64,000 nucleotides of DNA from NCBI GenBank assembly GCA_016870095.1, contig VGCI01000004.1:62001-126000 (forward strand). Reading direction: 5' to 3'. Position 1 is the first letter of the stretch. Each line of letters starts with the position of its first letter. Made by a program: the position numbers and the translations under genes. Source of the stretch: Alphaproteobacteria bacterium. GTDB lineage: Bacteria; Pseudomonadota; Alphaproteobacteria; Paracaedibacterales; VGCI01. Shown here piece after piece: positions 8,651-18,054 of the stretch. The notes under the pieces were generated by a model that worked only from the letters and a program-made list of their open reading frames with translations, had not been told where the DNA came from and ran no database searches.

Positions 8651-9199
8651 TCAAATGGCCCGAACTTCTTGGACTTCTGGCACATAATGTCGCAACATAT
8701 TTTCAATGCCTGATTTTAAAGTTGCTGTTGAACTGGGGCACCCTGAACAGGCTCCTTGCATTTTTAAATATACGATTCCATCTTCAAATGAGTGAAATAC
8801 AATGTCCCCCCCATCTTGGGCAACGGCGGGGCGGATGCGCGTATCTAACAACTCTCGTATCTGAATCACGAGGGGATCATTACTTGCCTCATAAGGAGTC
8901 GACTCAATTGATATATCTGTTACAACAGGCAAATTAGCAACAAAGTGATCCATCAAAATGCCCAAAATTGACGGCTTTAGTAGATTCCAATCTTGACCTG
9001 TTTCCTTTGTAATCGTCACAAAGTCAGACCCAAAAAAAACCCCTTTAAGACCTTCAGTTTCTAGAAGACGTCGAGCGAGCGGTGAATTGTCACAATGCTG
9101 CCCCTGAATATAGGACGCTGTTCCTTCAGGCATAACTATACACCCAGGTAGAAACTTTAATGTTTCCGGATTGGGTGTTTCTTCTGTCTGAATAAACAC
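8651..9199 (-). CDS. NifU-like iron-sulfur scaffold (Nfu)
   Basis: The product (182 residues) has the usual two-domain Nfu layout: an N-terminal Nfu_N domain (MFIQTEETPNPETLKFLPG) and a C-terminal NifU domain with the cluster-binding CSGC at C151 and C154 in MQGACSGCPSSTATLKSGI. It carries Fe-S clusters to client proteins. Aconitase, encoded at 48.9-51.6 kb, is a typical client in other organisms, but that link is inference. The lytic transglycosylase gene follows on the same strand. Confidence 0.95.
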   Translation of the reverse strand: MFIQTEETPNPETLKFLPGCIVMPEGTASYIQGQHCDNSPLARRLLETEGLKGVFFGSDFVTITKETGQDWNLLKPSILGILMDHFVANLPVVTDISIESTPYEASNDPLVIQIRELLDTRIRPAVAQDGGDIVFHSFEDGIVYLKMQGACSGCPSSTATLKSGIENMLRHYVPEVQEVRAI

Positions 9200-9229
9200 G
9201 AGTCCCCCTTGTTAACCATTTATTAATAT

Positions 9230-9405
9230 TTCTTAATAGTTATTACAAAACGATCATTTTTTCAACCAAAAAAATTTTATTAAGTAAATTTAAAAAATAA
9301 AAATATACTTTAATTTATATTTTTAATTTTTTACTTTTTATATTAATAATAATTAATATCTATCATTTTAACTGATGTGAAGTTTGAAATTTTTAAATAT
9401 AGAAG
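9230..9405. other. Extremely AT-rich intergenic stretch
   Basis: The gap between the Nfu gene and the end of tssG is almost all A and T between about 9283 and 9370, with long runs of T and A. No gene, clear hairpin or promoter pair stands out. It may be a promoter region for the Nfu gene, which reads leftward from 9199, or a site for AT-binding nucleoid proteins. Confidence 0.5.
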
Positions 9406-10461
9406 TTAACAAAATGAAGAAGAACTATTCTTCATTAGAAGTCGCACTTCGGGATCATGGGAGATACCCTTTCCGTTACCCCGCGTTATCCATGTGGTAC
9501 GCCCAAGAACAAATGTATGATTCAAACGTGTTGGCTCAATTTCTTCACGACGTAGCGAAAAAGTCAAATGGACCTCCGATCCTTCACCTATATAGAAATA
9601 GGTTAAATCTCGTAAAGCCATATACTCCTGAGCAGTTTCCTGTTGAAAACGAATGAATTGATTATAGGTTAGAGGAGGAATATGAACAGTAATTCCCGCA
9701 GTCTGATGCCATGAGCGCCTTCCCAGAACTGTCGACTTTCCTAATATGTGATGTTGAGCCGTTTCTCGAACACCAATTCTTGTCCAATCTTTTTCTGGAG
9801 CAACTTGCCAGGCTCCTTGATATTGAGACACCCGAATGGGCATATCAAAATATGACCGAAGTAAGCGCTGTAATCCGATCAAGGATCGGGGACGTTTCCA
9901 AAATGCCGGCGCAAAGGACAAAAGGGATTGATCTGAAACAGCTAAATGATTGCGAATTGAGTCAGATTCAATACCCACTAAGTCCAAGAATGCTTTGCCG
10001 ACGGGAGTTTCGTCTGGTCGGACTTGAGCAATACCCAAAACTATTTTTTTGCGCATACGATGCCAAAAACTCGCCAAGCGATGATTAAAAATATCGAGGA
10101 AATCTTTTAAGCTGGTATCCTTATGACGCAATCGTTCAATCAATAATTCCGTGTAGGGCGTCGGAAGGGGACCTTGAATTCCACCCAATCCAATGAAATT
10201 TACGGATAATACAGGAGGTCTGCTTGTGTCTGAAGGCGACAGGCTTTGTATGTCCGCACCCGATGGAGATAATGTCACGCGCGATTGAATTGAAACCGCT
10301 TCTTTTAAAGGATCAGAACCCTCTCCCAAGGGAATGGCTTCAGGACGCATTTTCTCCAACAAACGAATTGCTTGATGAAAATCAAATTCGTAAGGCGTTT
10401 TTAGAACTTGCTCTTCTAAAGGAGTATTTGTTCTCCGGGTAACGGGTGCCATCTCATCCAC
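9406..10461 (-). CDS. tssG: Type VI secretion baseplate subunit TssG
   Basis: A 351-residue TssG (ImpH/VasB) protein. With TssF, TssE and TssK it forms wedges of the T6SS baseplate on the cytoplasmic side. Family signals are the N-terminal YEFDFHQAIRLLE, the FIGLGGIQGPLPTPYTELL motif, the FLDIFNHRLASFWHRM segment and SLIGLQRLLRSYFDMPIRV. The C-terminal LGRTTWITR resembles the LG.STWL end of the family. The start overlaps the end of tssF by about 46 bases; a second ATG at 10452 would shorten the overlap. Other T6SS genes are absent from the window. Confidence 0.92.
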   Translation of the reverse strand: MDEMAPVTRRTNTPLEEQVLKTPYEFDFHQAIRLLEKMRPEAIPLGEGSDPLKEAVSIQSRVTLSPSGADIQSLSPSDTSRPPVLSVNFIGLGGIQGPLPTPYTELLIERLRHKDTSLKDFLDIFNHRLASFWHRMRKKIVLGIAQVRPDETPVGKAFLDLVGIESDSIRNHLAVSDQSLLSFAPAFWKRPRSLIGLQRLLRSYFDMPIRVSQYQGAWQVAPEKDWTRIGVRETAQHHILGKSTVLGRRSWHQTAGITVHIPPLTYNQFIRFQQETAQEYMALRDLTYFYIGEGSEVHLTFSLRREEIEPTRLNHTFVLGRTTWITRGNGKGISHDPEVRLLMKNSSSSFC

Positions 10462-12293
10462 TCACCTTGACGTCGCGTGCTGTGTAAAACAACTTCAACA
10501 AACGAATTTATAGACACTTGTAAAGCAAAGAAATGTCGCAAAACAGAGCTCATTAAAAAGACACTACTGCCTGCAAGTTCATGCTCATTCATTGTTAAGG
10601 AAACCTCTAAACCGGGAATAAATCCTCGCCACGCTTCCTCACCAATTCGACGAACGGTCGATTTACAAGATAGTTTTTGTAAAGCATCTATTTCACCGTG
10701 ACGATAGATAGATTCTGGCCCCGCATAAAGACGTAGCATTTCTTTTAAGACGTTCAAAGAAGCATCCCCTTGCGTTAAAGAAAGGTGGTTAACGGACAAA
10801 TGAGAAATTAGGCGCCATAAAGTTTCGCCATCTCTTGGAGCATGGACTTGAGAAACGGGTTTACCCAAACAAACAATTTTAGCTATGGGAGCCCTATCCT
10901 CTATTTCCATTAAAGTCCCGGCGGTCATTTGTTCCGCCAAATATCTATTTGTACACAATGTTTCACCATAAATAGTCTGCACTGAAGGGAGAGTGGGGTT
11001 GAAATCCAAATCAACAAAAGTTAAAAACATTTCCGTTCCCGGTATATCTTTTTGCAAAGATGCGCTTCTTCTGCCAATCCAAAATGAGTTGTGCTGTGTC
11101 TCTGAAGTCAGTTTTTCCGTTTTATGATTAAAGGAAAAGTAAGGTTGAAACTCAACGGGATCTGGTTGGTCTTCTAAAGTTGCCATCACTCGATTAATGG
11201 AATAAATTTCCGTCGTTCTCTCCCGACGCGCGTCAGGTGTTAATCGATACTCCGTTTGTCGGTGATCCAGACGGATTGGATCCGTTGTTCGTCGAAATAA
11301 GTTGACCATGGGCGTACATCCCAGTAAGAAATTTCGAGGATGTAACTTTAACTTTCCAATCACTTCAGCATCTTCAATAGCAATAAGTAAATCCATCTCA
11401 TTGCTCGCCCCTTGCGTCGATATATTTTCAACTGAAAAAAACAAGTATTTTTCAGGAAAATGAAAATATTCTTGAATTAATTGATAAGCTGGCTGGGCAT
11501 GACCAGGATGAGGTAAGATCAAGTGATCTTCATCAAATCCTACAGATTGTAAGGAAGGCATCGGTAAATAAGACGCTGTTTTTTGATCAGTGGATACTAA
11601 GACATGTGGATTCGTTTGCGCAAACAAAGCACTATACATTTCAAATGTTAATAGGCGATCCCCGTTCAAATGGAAGGTTAGTCGTTTTAGATCGAGGTCA
11701 GAAAAAAGAAGCCCTTCTTCGGTTTGAAGACGTAAACGTAAATACCAAGGGACCTTGGGACCATATCCTTTAATGTCATAGACATCCCGCGAAACAAAAT
11801 CGACATGAGTGACAGTAATAGGCCACAAGGTAATGTCGTAGGCCGTCCGAAATCGACAGGCAACACCTTCCTCAGCGTAAGTAAATAATAAAGTTTCCTT
11901 GGGAATAGGGAATCCAGTAGTCAGTGTCCCTTTTGTGGCATCTGCTTGAAAATGAGCTATTGCCATGGCGGGAATTGGATTGATCAATTGAGGATAAAGA
12001 ACGCCTAACAGAGCTGATGAAATTTGAGGCAATCGATCATCGATTTCTTGACTCAACCGAGCCGTTAGAAACGCAAAAGATTCAAGAAGTCTTTCCATGT
12101 GAGGATCCGGAGATTCCTCCCAATTCAACCCCAGGCGATGCGCAATCTTTGGGTGCTTATTTGCAAACAATCCCCCCGCTTGACGCAAGTAGGTCAATTC
12201 CCGATGGTAATAGTTTAGAAATGGATCCTGACTCCCTCGAATCACTGTAACGTCCCTAAAGTAAAGTATTTTAATTAAATTATAGACAGACAT
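10416..12293 (-). CDS. tssF: Type VI secretion baseplate subunit TssF
   Basis: A 625-residue TssF (ImpG/VasA). The N-terminus contains the family signature: FLNYYHRELTYLRQAGG, FANKHPKIAHRLGL, PDPHMERLLESFAFLTARL. Later blocks such as HLSVNHLSLTQGDASLNVLKEMLRLY are also typical. TssF dimers pair with TssG in the baseplate wedge. The ATG at 12293 lacks a clear ribosome site and adds residues not usual in the family. GTG at 12245, with AGGGA upstream, would start VIRGSQDPFLNYY and may be the real start. Only tssF and tssG are present here, so the rest of the system must be elsewhere or lost. Confidence 0.92.
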   Translation of the reverse strand: MSVYNLIKILYFRDVTVIRGSQDPFLNYYHRELTYLRQAGGLFANKHPKIAHRLGLNWEESPDPHMERLLESFAFLTARLSQEIDDRLPQISSALLGVLYPQLINPIPAMAIAHFQADATKGTLTTGFPIPKETLLFTYAEEGVACRFRTAYDITLWPITVTHVDFVSRDVYDIKGYGPKVPWYLRLRLQTEEGLLFSDLDLKRLTFHLNGDRLLTFEMYSALFAQTNPHVLVSTDQKTASYLPMPSLQSVGFDEDHLILPHPGHAQPAYQLIQEYFHFPEKYLFFSVENISTQGASNEMDLLIAIEDAEVIGKLKLHPRNFLLGCTPMVNLFRRTTDPIRLDHRQTEYRLTPDARRERTTEIYSINRVMATLEDQPDPVEFQPYFSFNHKTEKLTSETQHNSFWIGRRSASLQKDIPGTEMFLTFVDLDFNPTLPSVQTIYGETLCTNRYLAEQMTAGTLMEIEDRAPIAKIVCLGKPVSQVHAPRDGETLWRLISHLSVNHLSLTQGDASLNVLKEMLRLYAGPESIYRHGEIDALQKLSCKSTVRRIGEEAWRGFIPGLEVSLTMNEHELAGSSVFLMSSVLRHFFALQVSINSFVEVVLHSTRRQGEWMRWHPLPGEQILL

Positions 12294-12428
12294 AGAGCAA
12301 GACAGGAAGAGTCTTTATTTTCATATAAATTTAGAATTTATAAAAGAAGCTACATGAGAAACACATAACTTAATGTAAGGGAAGGGATTGTCTAAAGAAT
12401 TGCTATTTTATATTGTTCACAGCTTCTC

Positions 12429-13115
12429 TTACTTTTTCCACAAACTATTTTTTATAGAGTGAATGAGTTCATTATGTGATTCTAACTCCTCAGATGTGGG
12501 CTCATGAGGACGAGCTTCTTTGTGAGTACGAAGAATGTTCTTTAAATCATCCCGTGTCACAACTTTGGTTTGAAGGGGAGCTCCCGCAAATGTAAACGCT
12601 GTCTGACGTCCTCCCAGAAGTTCTAAATAGACTTTAGCTAATAATTCACAGTCAATTAAAGCACCATGCTTTGTTCGACCTGAAAGGTCAATTTGGAACC
12701 GACGACACAATGCATCTAAACTCGCAGGCGATCCTGGAAATTTTGCGCGAGCAATTTTTAAAGTATCGGTAGCCCGTTGGGGGGGGAAATGAGGATGATT
12801 TAACCGCCCAAATTCAGCATTTAAGAATTTTAAATCAAAAGCAGCATTATGAATAATCAATTGATCATCGCCAACAAAAGATAAAAACTCATCTACAATT
12901 TTAGAAAAAACGGGAAAAGGTTTAAGGAATTCTGTTTTGATGCCACTAATTGCAGACGCTTCGGCGGGGACATCCCGTTCCGGATTTATATAGCTATGGT
13001 ACACACGGCCCGTTGGGAGATAATTAATCAATTCCACACAACCAATTTCGATAATTCGATGGCCTTCCGCAGGATCTAATCCGGTAGTCTCAGTGTCTAA
13101 AACAATTTCACGCAT
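12429..13115 (-). CDS. dnaQ: DNA polymerase III epsilon subunit (3'-5' proofreading exonuclease)
   Basis: A 228-residue DEDDh exonuclease that proofreads for the replicative polymerase. Exo I is VLDTETTGLDP with the two acidic metal ligands. Exo II is IIHNAAFDLKFL. Exo III carries the histidine and aspartate in TKHGALIDCELLAKVYLEL. A short C-terminal tail fits binding to the polymerase alpha subunit. It overlaps coaE by eight bases, and the dnaQ-coaE pair beside rho and hem genes close to the origin is a recurrent alphaproteobacterial arrangement. Confidence 0.95.
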   Translation of the reverse strand: MREIVLDTETTGLDPAEGHRIIEIGCVELINYLPTGRVYHSYINPERDVPAEASAISGIKTEFLKPFPVFSKIVDEFLSFVGDDQLIIHNAAFDLKFLNAEFGRLNHPHFPPQRATDTLKIARAKFPGSPASLDALCRRFQIDLSGRTKHGALIDCELLAKVYLELLGGRQTAFTFAGAPLQTKVVTRDDLKNILRTHKEARPHEPTSEELESHNELIHSIKNSLWKK

Positions 13116-13716
13116 AGTCGGTCCGTTTTAAGGATAAGGCTTCAAGGATGGTTTTTAATTGACGAAAAGTATGTCCTTTAGATAAACCGGATTGAATTTC
13201 AAAAGTCGCTTTAGCTTTCTTTTGAGGCAAAGTCCAATGTCGATTTAAAACATGATTAAGGTTTTCCAAATTTATGCCTGGTCTCTTTTGAAGACGTTGT
13301 TGCTGTATAAATGAGGGAGAATAAATCAAAACAGTGTATGTACATAAAGAGTCCCAACCCACCTCAAATAACAAAGGAACATCCACAACACACCAATGAA
13401 TACCCAGTCGACGCATCTTTTCTAAAAATTCTATCATTTTGGAAAAAGCCCGCTCATGAATGAGATGTTCTAAACTTGTTAAGCACTTTTCATCCTGAAA
13501 AGCCTTAGAGCGCAAAAGGGATCGATCAACTGTCCCCCCCACTATGACATCGGGATATAAATCAGTAATTTCTTGAATAAGCTGCAAGTCCTCCCCTAAC
13601 AAATCCCGAACAGCCTGATCAGCATCCCATACGGGAGCGTTATAAATAAGACGCAAAGCCCGAGTAACTGTAGATTTCCCCATCGCCATCGATCCTGTCA
13701 ATCCCAGCACGATCAT
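13108..13716 (-). CDS. coaE: Dephospho-CoA kinase
   Basis: The enzyme performs the last step of coenzyme A synthesis, phosphorylating dephospho-CoA. The P-loop is GLTGSMAMGKST directly after the start, followed by PVWDADQAVRDLL and the VVDVPLLFEVGWD motif, all typical. I choose ATG 13716 because AAGGAG lies just upstream and the protein then begins MIVLGLTGS as in relatives. The longer frame to 13755 adds 13 residues with no support. It sits between rho and dnaQ on the same strand. Confidence 0.95.
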   Translation of the reverse strand: MIVLGLTGSMAMGKSTVTRALRLIYNAPVWDADQAVRDLLGEDLQLIQEITDLYPDVIVGGTVDRSLLRSKAFQDEKCLTSLEHLIHERAFSKMIEFLEKMRRLGIHWCVVDVPLLFEVGWDSLCTYTVLIYSPSFIQQQRLQKRPGINLENLNHVLNRHWTLPQKKAKATFEIQSGLSKGHTFRQLKTILEALSLKRTDYA

Positions 13717-13811
13717 GAGATCTCCTTTTTCAAAAGGTACGATTTTCCCTAACAAACCTTCTTGAAGACGTCTTTTCTCGTCTCGGTTAAAGCATAAGTC
13801 TTGGATTGACT

Positions 13812-15083
13812 TTACGAATTCATAGACTCAAAAAAGTCTGAATTGCTCTTACTGTATTTCAGCTTATCATGCAAGAATTCCATGGCTTCGACGGTTCCCA
13901 TTGGGTTGAGAATACGACGCAAAACCCACATCTTTGACAGGGATGCTTTGTCAGTAATAAGAAGTTCTTCCTTACGTGTCCCCGACTTCGTAATATCGAT
14001 GGATGGGAAAGTACGCTTATCGGATAACTTACGATCCAAAATAATTTCCGCGTTACCAGTGCCTTTAAATTCTTCAAAGATAACTTCATCCATACGAGAT
14101 CCTGTATCTACCAATGCCGTAGCAATAATAGTCAACGATCCGCCTTCTTCGATGTTACGTGCAGCCCCAAAAAATCTTTTAGGACGTTGCAAGGCATTGG
14201 CATCCACACCACCTGTTAAAACTTTACCTGAAGAGGGAACTACCGTGTTATAAGCCCGCGCAAGTCGTGTAATGGAATCTAGCAAAATGACGACATCACG
14301 CTTTTGTTCAACTAAACGTTTTGCTTTTTCAATGACCATCTCGGCAACCTGCACATGTCGTGAAGCCGGTTCATCAAAGGTTGAAGAAACCACTTCACCC
14401 TTAACAGAGCGAGCCATGTCGGTCACTTCCTCTGGACGTTCATCAATCAATAGAACAATAAGATAAACTTCTGGATGATTAATGGCAACGGAGTGAGCAA
14501 TGTTTTGCAACATGACGGTTTTTCCTGTACGAGGCGGCGCAACGATCAAGGCGCGCTGACCTTTTCCAAGAGGGGAAACAAGATCAATAACACGTTGAGT
14601 AAAATCTTTACCATTTGAGACGTTGCCCTCACCTTCAACTTCAAGAATCAAACGCTTCTCGGGGTAAAGAGGTGTAAGGTTGTCAAAATTAATTCGGTAT
14701 TTAATATTATCCGGGGGTTCAAAATTGATGGTATTAACTTTTAACAAAGCGAAATAACGTTCGCTATCTTTCGGGGCTCGAATTTGCCCCTCAACGGTAT
14801 CCCCTGTCCGCAAACCAAATCTGCGAACTTGGCTCGGTGATACATAAATATCATCGGGCCCTGGAAGATAGTTAGACTCAGGTGACCGTAAAAATCCAAA
14901 ACCATCTTGGAGGATTTCAACGACACCATCTCCAAATATGGCTACATCTTTTTCTGCCAATTTCTTTAATATGGCAAACATTAAATCCTGTTTGCGTAAG
15001 GCGCTGGCGTTTTCAATTTCTAATTCTTCTGCTTGCGCCAATAGCTCTGCGGGCGGTTTGCGCTTAAGTTCCTGTAATTGCAT
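13812..15083 (-). CDS. rho: Transcription termination factor Rho
   Basis: This 423-residue hexameric RNA helicase ends transcription at Rho sites. It has the N-terminal Rho_N helix bundle, the cold-shock-like RNA-binding domain ([22 protein letters not shown]), the Walker A site APPRTGKT near residue 180, Walker [16 protein letters not shown], the Q-loop and the R-loop [19 protein letters not shown]. Length and order are standard. Few strong intrinsic terminators were seen in the window, which fits a reliance on Rho, but that is inference. Confidence 0.98.
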   Translation of the reverse strand: MQLQELKRKPPAELLAQAEELEIENASALRKQDLMFAILKKLAEKDVAIFGDGVVEILQDGFGFLRSPESNYLPGPDDIYVSPSQVRRFGLRTGDTVEGQIRAPKDSERYFALLKVNTINFEPPDNIKYRINFDNLTPLYPEKRLILEVEGEGNVSNGKDFTQRVIDLVSPLGKGQRALIVAPPRTGKTVMLQNIAHSVAINHPEVYLIVLLIDERPEEVTDMARSVKGEVVSSTFDEPASRHVQVAEMVIEKAKRLVEQKRDVVILLDSITRLARAYNTVVPSSGKVLTGGVDANALQRPKRFFGAARNIEEGGSLTIIATALVDTGSRMDEVIFEEFKGTGNAEIILDRKLSDKRTFPSIDITKSGTRKEELLITDKASLSKMWVLRRILNPMGTVEAMEFLHDKLKYSKSNSDFFESMNS

Positions 15084-15100
15084 GATTTTCCTTGATAAAA

Positions 15101-15544
15101 CTAAAACGGTTTGACAATAACGCTTATGATAATAACAATCAATAAAAGTGTAGGCACCTCATTAATAAGACGGAAAAAGGGATCGGTGCGTGTGCACACC
15201 CCTGTGGCTAGTTGCTTTCGCCAGAAATTTAACAAATGATGAAAAATAACCAGGCCAATAACGCAGGTCAACTTGAGATGAAACCACCCAAATGACCAGA
15301 CATTTTGGACTATAACAAGAAAAATTCCTGATGCCAAGGATAAAAGCATAGAAGGAACCATAATTATCCTATATAAGCGATATTCCATAACCTGAAACAA
15401 TTGTGCTGCTTCCGATTTTGAATCAACATTAACGTGATAGACAAACAATCTAGGAAGATAAAAAAGGCCAGCCATCCACGCAATTATGGCAATGAGATGA
15501 ACGACTTTTATCCATAAATAAAACCCGAGAAGCCAATCATACAT
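15101..15544 (-). CDS. hemJ: Protoporphyrinogen IX oxidase HemJ
   Basis: A 147-residue membrane protein with four hydrophobic helices. It matches HemJ, the haem b-containing oxidase that converts protoporphyrinogen IX to protoporphyrin IX. Conserved features are the N-terminal [25 protein letters not shown] with its histidines and the [14 protein letters not shown] segment. Its place directly between hemH and rho, next to the two other late haem genes, supports the call. The hemH stop is five bases upstream. Confidence 0.92.
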   Translation of the reverse strand: MYDWLLGFYLWIKVVHLIAIIAWMAGLFYLPRLFVYHVNVDSKSEAAQLFQVMEYRLYRIIMVPSMLLSLASGIFLVIVQNVWSFGWFHLKLTCVIGLVIFHHLLNFWRKQLATGVCTRTDPFFRLINEVPTLLLIVIIISVIVKPF

Positions 15545-15549
15545 AGCGC

Positions 15550-16530
15550 TTACCCTTTATTTAAATTTGATACAACTAACCCCGCAAGCGACTTGATATA
15601 ATCAGAATGAATACCCAAAGTTGGAACTCTTCCATAGAAGGGTACCCCAACAGACTCCGCGAGATACCGATAATCTATATCTAACTCTACAAGGGTTTCA
15701 GAATGTTCAGACACAAAAGCTATGGGCACAACAATAACGGGAACTTTTTCCGCACCAGCACGCTTTAGTTCCTGTTCGGTGGAGGGCTCTAACCATTTTA
15801 AGGGCCCAACTTTGCTTTGATAACATATGACTCCGTCAACAGAGGAAGGTAATTTTTTTAAAATAGACTTCACTGTTTGATGAATTTGAGCTTCGTAAGG
15901 GTCTCCGGCATCAATAACTTTTTGAGGGAGCCCGTGAGCAGAAAACAAAATACGAGGATGACCATAGGCCGATGCTTTTTCGATCCAGGGCCGCAATAAA
16001 TCTGTGTGGGCCTTGATAAAAGAGACCTCATCAGGATAACTGTTAATTTGACATGTGGGGATGCTTAGCCCTTGCCGCTTTGATTCTTTTTCCCATTCCA
16101 GAAAACTCGATCCGGTTGTTGTGATGGAAAATTGAGGATAGAGGGGCAGTAAAATGACTTGTGTTGGTTGAAAAGATTTAACCTTAGCAATAACTTCTGA
16201 AGCGCGGGGGTGCCAATACCTCATAGCCACAAAAACTTCCACCTCTTGATCTGGAATTTTCTTTTTCAGTAGCTGAGCAAGGTGATGAGCTTGAGATTTT
16301 GTATTTAGAAAAAGAGGAGACGCCCCCCCCATTTGCTGATAGATTTTGCGAGCCTTTTTACTGCGCGTTCGAGAAATTATTTCCGCCAAAAGAGGCCGCA
16401 ACGGCCAAGGAAGGGAAATGATGGCGGGGTCAGAAAATAAATTTCGTAAAAAAGGGCGCACAGCCTCAAGGGTGTCGGGGCCCCCTAAGTTCATCAAAAC
16501 AACAGCAAGACGATTCTGGCGGATAGTCAT
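15550..16530 (-). CDS. hemH: Ferrochelatase
   Basis: A 326-residue enzyme that inserts ferrous iron into protoporphyrin IX at the inner membrane. Family motifs are VLMNLGGPDTLEAVRPFLRNLFSDP near the N-terminus, the metal-site histidine in ILFSAHGLPQKVI and the VPIAFVSEHSETLVELD block with the catalytic histidine and glutamate. No C-terminal membrane extension is present. It lies three bases after hemE and just before hemJ, so substrate handover between neighbours is likely encoded in one operon. Confidence 0.97.
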   Translation of the reverse strand: MTIRQNRLAVVLMNLGGPDTLEAVRPFLRNLFSDPAIISLPWPLRPLLAEIISRTRSKKARKIYQQMGGASPLFLNTKSQAHHLAQLLKKKIPDQEVEVFVAMRYWHPRASEVIAKVKSFQPTQVILLPLYPQFSITTTGSSFLEWEKESKRQGLSIPTCQINSYPDEVSFIKAHTDLLRPWIEKASAYGHPRILFSAHGLPQKVIDAGDPYEAQIHQTVKSILKKLPSSVDGVICYQSKVGPLKWLEPSTEQELKRAGAEKVPVIVVPIAFVSEHSETLVELDIDYRYLAESVGVPFYGRVPTLGIHSDYIKSLAGLVVSNLNKG

Positions 16531-16533
16531 TCT

Positions 16534-17562
16534 TTACAACTCTCTTCCCCTAACAAGTTCGACAAGTTCCCTCACGTGATCCACGGGTGTTTGGGGCAAA
16601 ATTCCGTGGCCAAGATTGAAAACAAAAGACGTTCCCTGAAATGCATCCAGCAGCTCGCGTACACTATCTCTCACTTTCTTTCCTCCTTCGACCAAAATTC
16701 CTGGACTTAAGTTTCCCTGAACAGGAGCAATTTTTTGGATCTGATTTTTCATTACCGAAACAGGAACCCCCTCATCAACCCCTAAAGCCAAATAGGGAAA
16801 GTCCTTAACAATCTTTGAATAAATGGGGGAAACACCTCGTCCATAATAGATAATGGGTAGGTTTGGGTAAAGACCCCGGATGCGAGAAATGATGCGACGA
16901 ATGGGATCAACGATCCATTCATCTTGATTTTCAAGAGGGACTGCCTTTGCCCAAGAATCAAAAATTTGTACAGCATCTGCACCAGCTTCAATTTGAGCCA
17001 GGAGAAAAGTTCCAATAGATTCTTCCAATAATGCCATGGTTTGGATAAACAGCGGACTTTGGGTATAGAGATGATTTTTTATTCGATCAAATGTTGCTGA
17101 TTTTCCTCCCTCAAGCATATAGGTAGCAATAGTCCAAGGACTCCCTGAGAAGCCAATTACGGCCTTAGTTGACGGTAAGGACTTGCGAACATTACGAAGA
17201 ATGTTAAGAGGTGTAGATAACGCTTTGAGCAAATCAACATCTTGTGCATTTTCAAAAAATGTTGAGGCGTCAATGGGTTCTAAAATGGGTCCCTTCTTTT
17301 CAACAATATTTACCCTTTGTCCCAATACGTGCGGAATTACAAGGATGTCACTAAATAAAATTGCAGCATCAAAATTGAATCTTTCAATGGGTTGAAGAGT
17401 AATTTTTGTGGCAAGTTCTTCATGAAAACATAATTCCATAAAGCTGGGAACTGTTTCGCGAATGGCTCTGTACTCAGGTAAATATCTTCCTGCTTGACGC
17501 ATGAGCCATATGGGGGGATATAAGTTCACATTCCCCTGAAGGGTATTTATAATCAGATTCAT
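16534..17562 (-). CDS. hemE: Uroporphyrinogen decarboxylase
   Basis: The 342-residue enzyme decarboxylates uroporphyrinogen III to coproporphyrinogen III. Signature one is PPIWLMRQAGRYLPEYR near residues 17-33. The AAILFSDILVIPHVLG block, GFSGSPWTIATYMLEGG and the NLGHGILPQTPVDHV C-terminal motif are also present. It is the first gene of the leftward hem-rho run. In alphaproteobacteria such as Caulobacter and Rickettsia the chromosomal origin lies next to hemE, which is important for reading the next intergenic region. Confidence 0.98.
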   Translation of the reverse strand: MNLIINTLQGNVNLYPPIWLMRQAGRYLPEYRAIRETVPSFMELCFHEELATKITLQPIERFNFDAAILFSDILVIPHVLGQRVNIVEKKGPILEPIDASTFFENAQDVDLLKALSTPLNILRNVRKSLPSTKAVIGFSGSPWTIATYMLEGGKSATFDRIKNHLYTQSPLFIQTMALLEESIGTFLLAQIEAGADAVQIFDSWAKAVPLENQDEWIVDPIRRIISRIRGLYPNLPIIYYGRGVSPIYSKIVKDFPYLALGVDEGVPVSVMKNQIQKIAPVQGNLSPGILVEGGKKVRDSVRELLDAFQGTSFVFNLGHGILPQTPVDHVRELVELVRGREL

Positions 17563-18054
17563 GGTTACTACATAATCACAATTGTATTAATTTATAAAGG
17601 TAGTTGTAGTTGTAGTAGATATATGTGAATTATGGGGATTCAATTCTTTAGGAAAATTGTCCACAGATTCTTTAATTATAAACAGTTCTTCCCTAATTGA
17701 GGGGATAATTCTTTTATCTTATTGGAAGATTTGTAAAATAGTACTTCTCTACCCGGGGATAATTTGGGGGATAAATTTTGGATTTAGTTTCAACAAGAGG
17801 GGTGTGGAAAGATAATCCACAGGTGGTTAACTTTTGTAAAGCCGTCAAAGTTATCCCGACTTATTAGCCGAAAAACGAAATTTAGGTTAGGCTATAAACT
17901 GTTCTTCATTTTGTACAAGAATTCTTTTCGTTTCATTCACAAGTTTATCCACAGCTCTCTTCGGGTAATGGATTAAGGAAGACGAAGAAGTTTTTAAAAC
18001 GATGTTTTTGTAATTTCTTGACACTTATCCTGGTTTCCCTTACTTTTTAAATAC
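17563..18054. other. Putative chromosomal replication origin (oriC)
   Basis: The longest gene-free stretch in the window lies directly upstream of hemE, where Caulobacter and Rickettsia have oriC. It contains TTATCCACA (17945-17953, the consensus DnaA box), TTGTCCACA (17657-17665), TAATCCACA (17813-17821) and weaker forms such as TTATCCCGA (17851-17859) and TGTGGAAAG (17803-17811). GGGGATAATT recurs at 17701-17710 and 17755-17764, with a near copy at 17767-17777, and AT-rich DNA flanks them. Genes to the left read mostly minus and genes to the right mostly plus, as expected for two forks leaving this point. No TTAA-N7-TTAA CtrA site was found. The function is inferred. Confidence 0.75.
18018..18046 (+). 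promoter_or_regulatory. Candidate promoter of znuA
   Basis: A perfect TTGACA (18018-18023) is followed after 17 bases by TACTTT (18041-18046), a weak -10. Transcription would begin near 18053, at the start codon of znuA at 18055, giving a leaderless or nearly leaderless mRNA. No ribosome site precedes that ATG, which fits. The -10 match is only three of six. Confidence 0.4.

Noticed and set aside
9711-10088. 125-codon plus-strand frame opposite tssG
   Set aside because: It is antisense to a recognised gene and has no start signal or family resemblance.
13843-14253. Long plus-strand open frame opposite rho
   Set aside because: It mirrors the conserved rho coding sequence, and its product has no family features.
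17563-18054. CtrA sites of the TTAA-N7-TTAA type in the putative origin
   Set aside because: I looked for them because Caulobacter oriC has them, and found no match with the right spacing.
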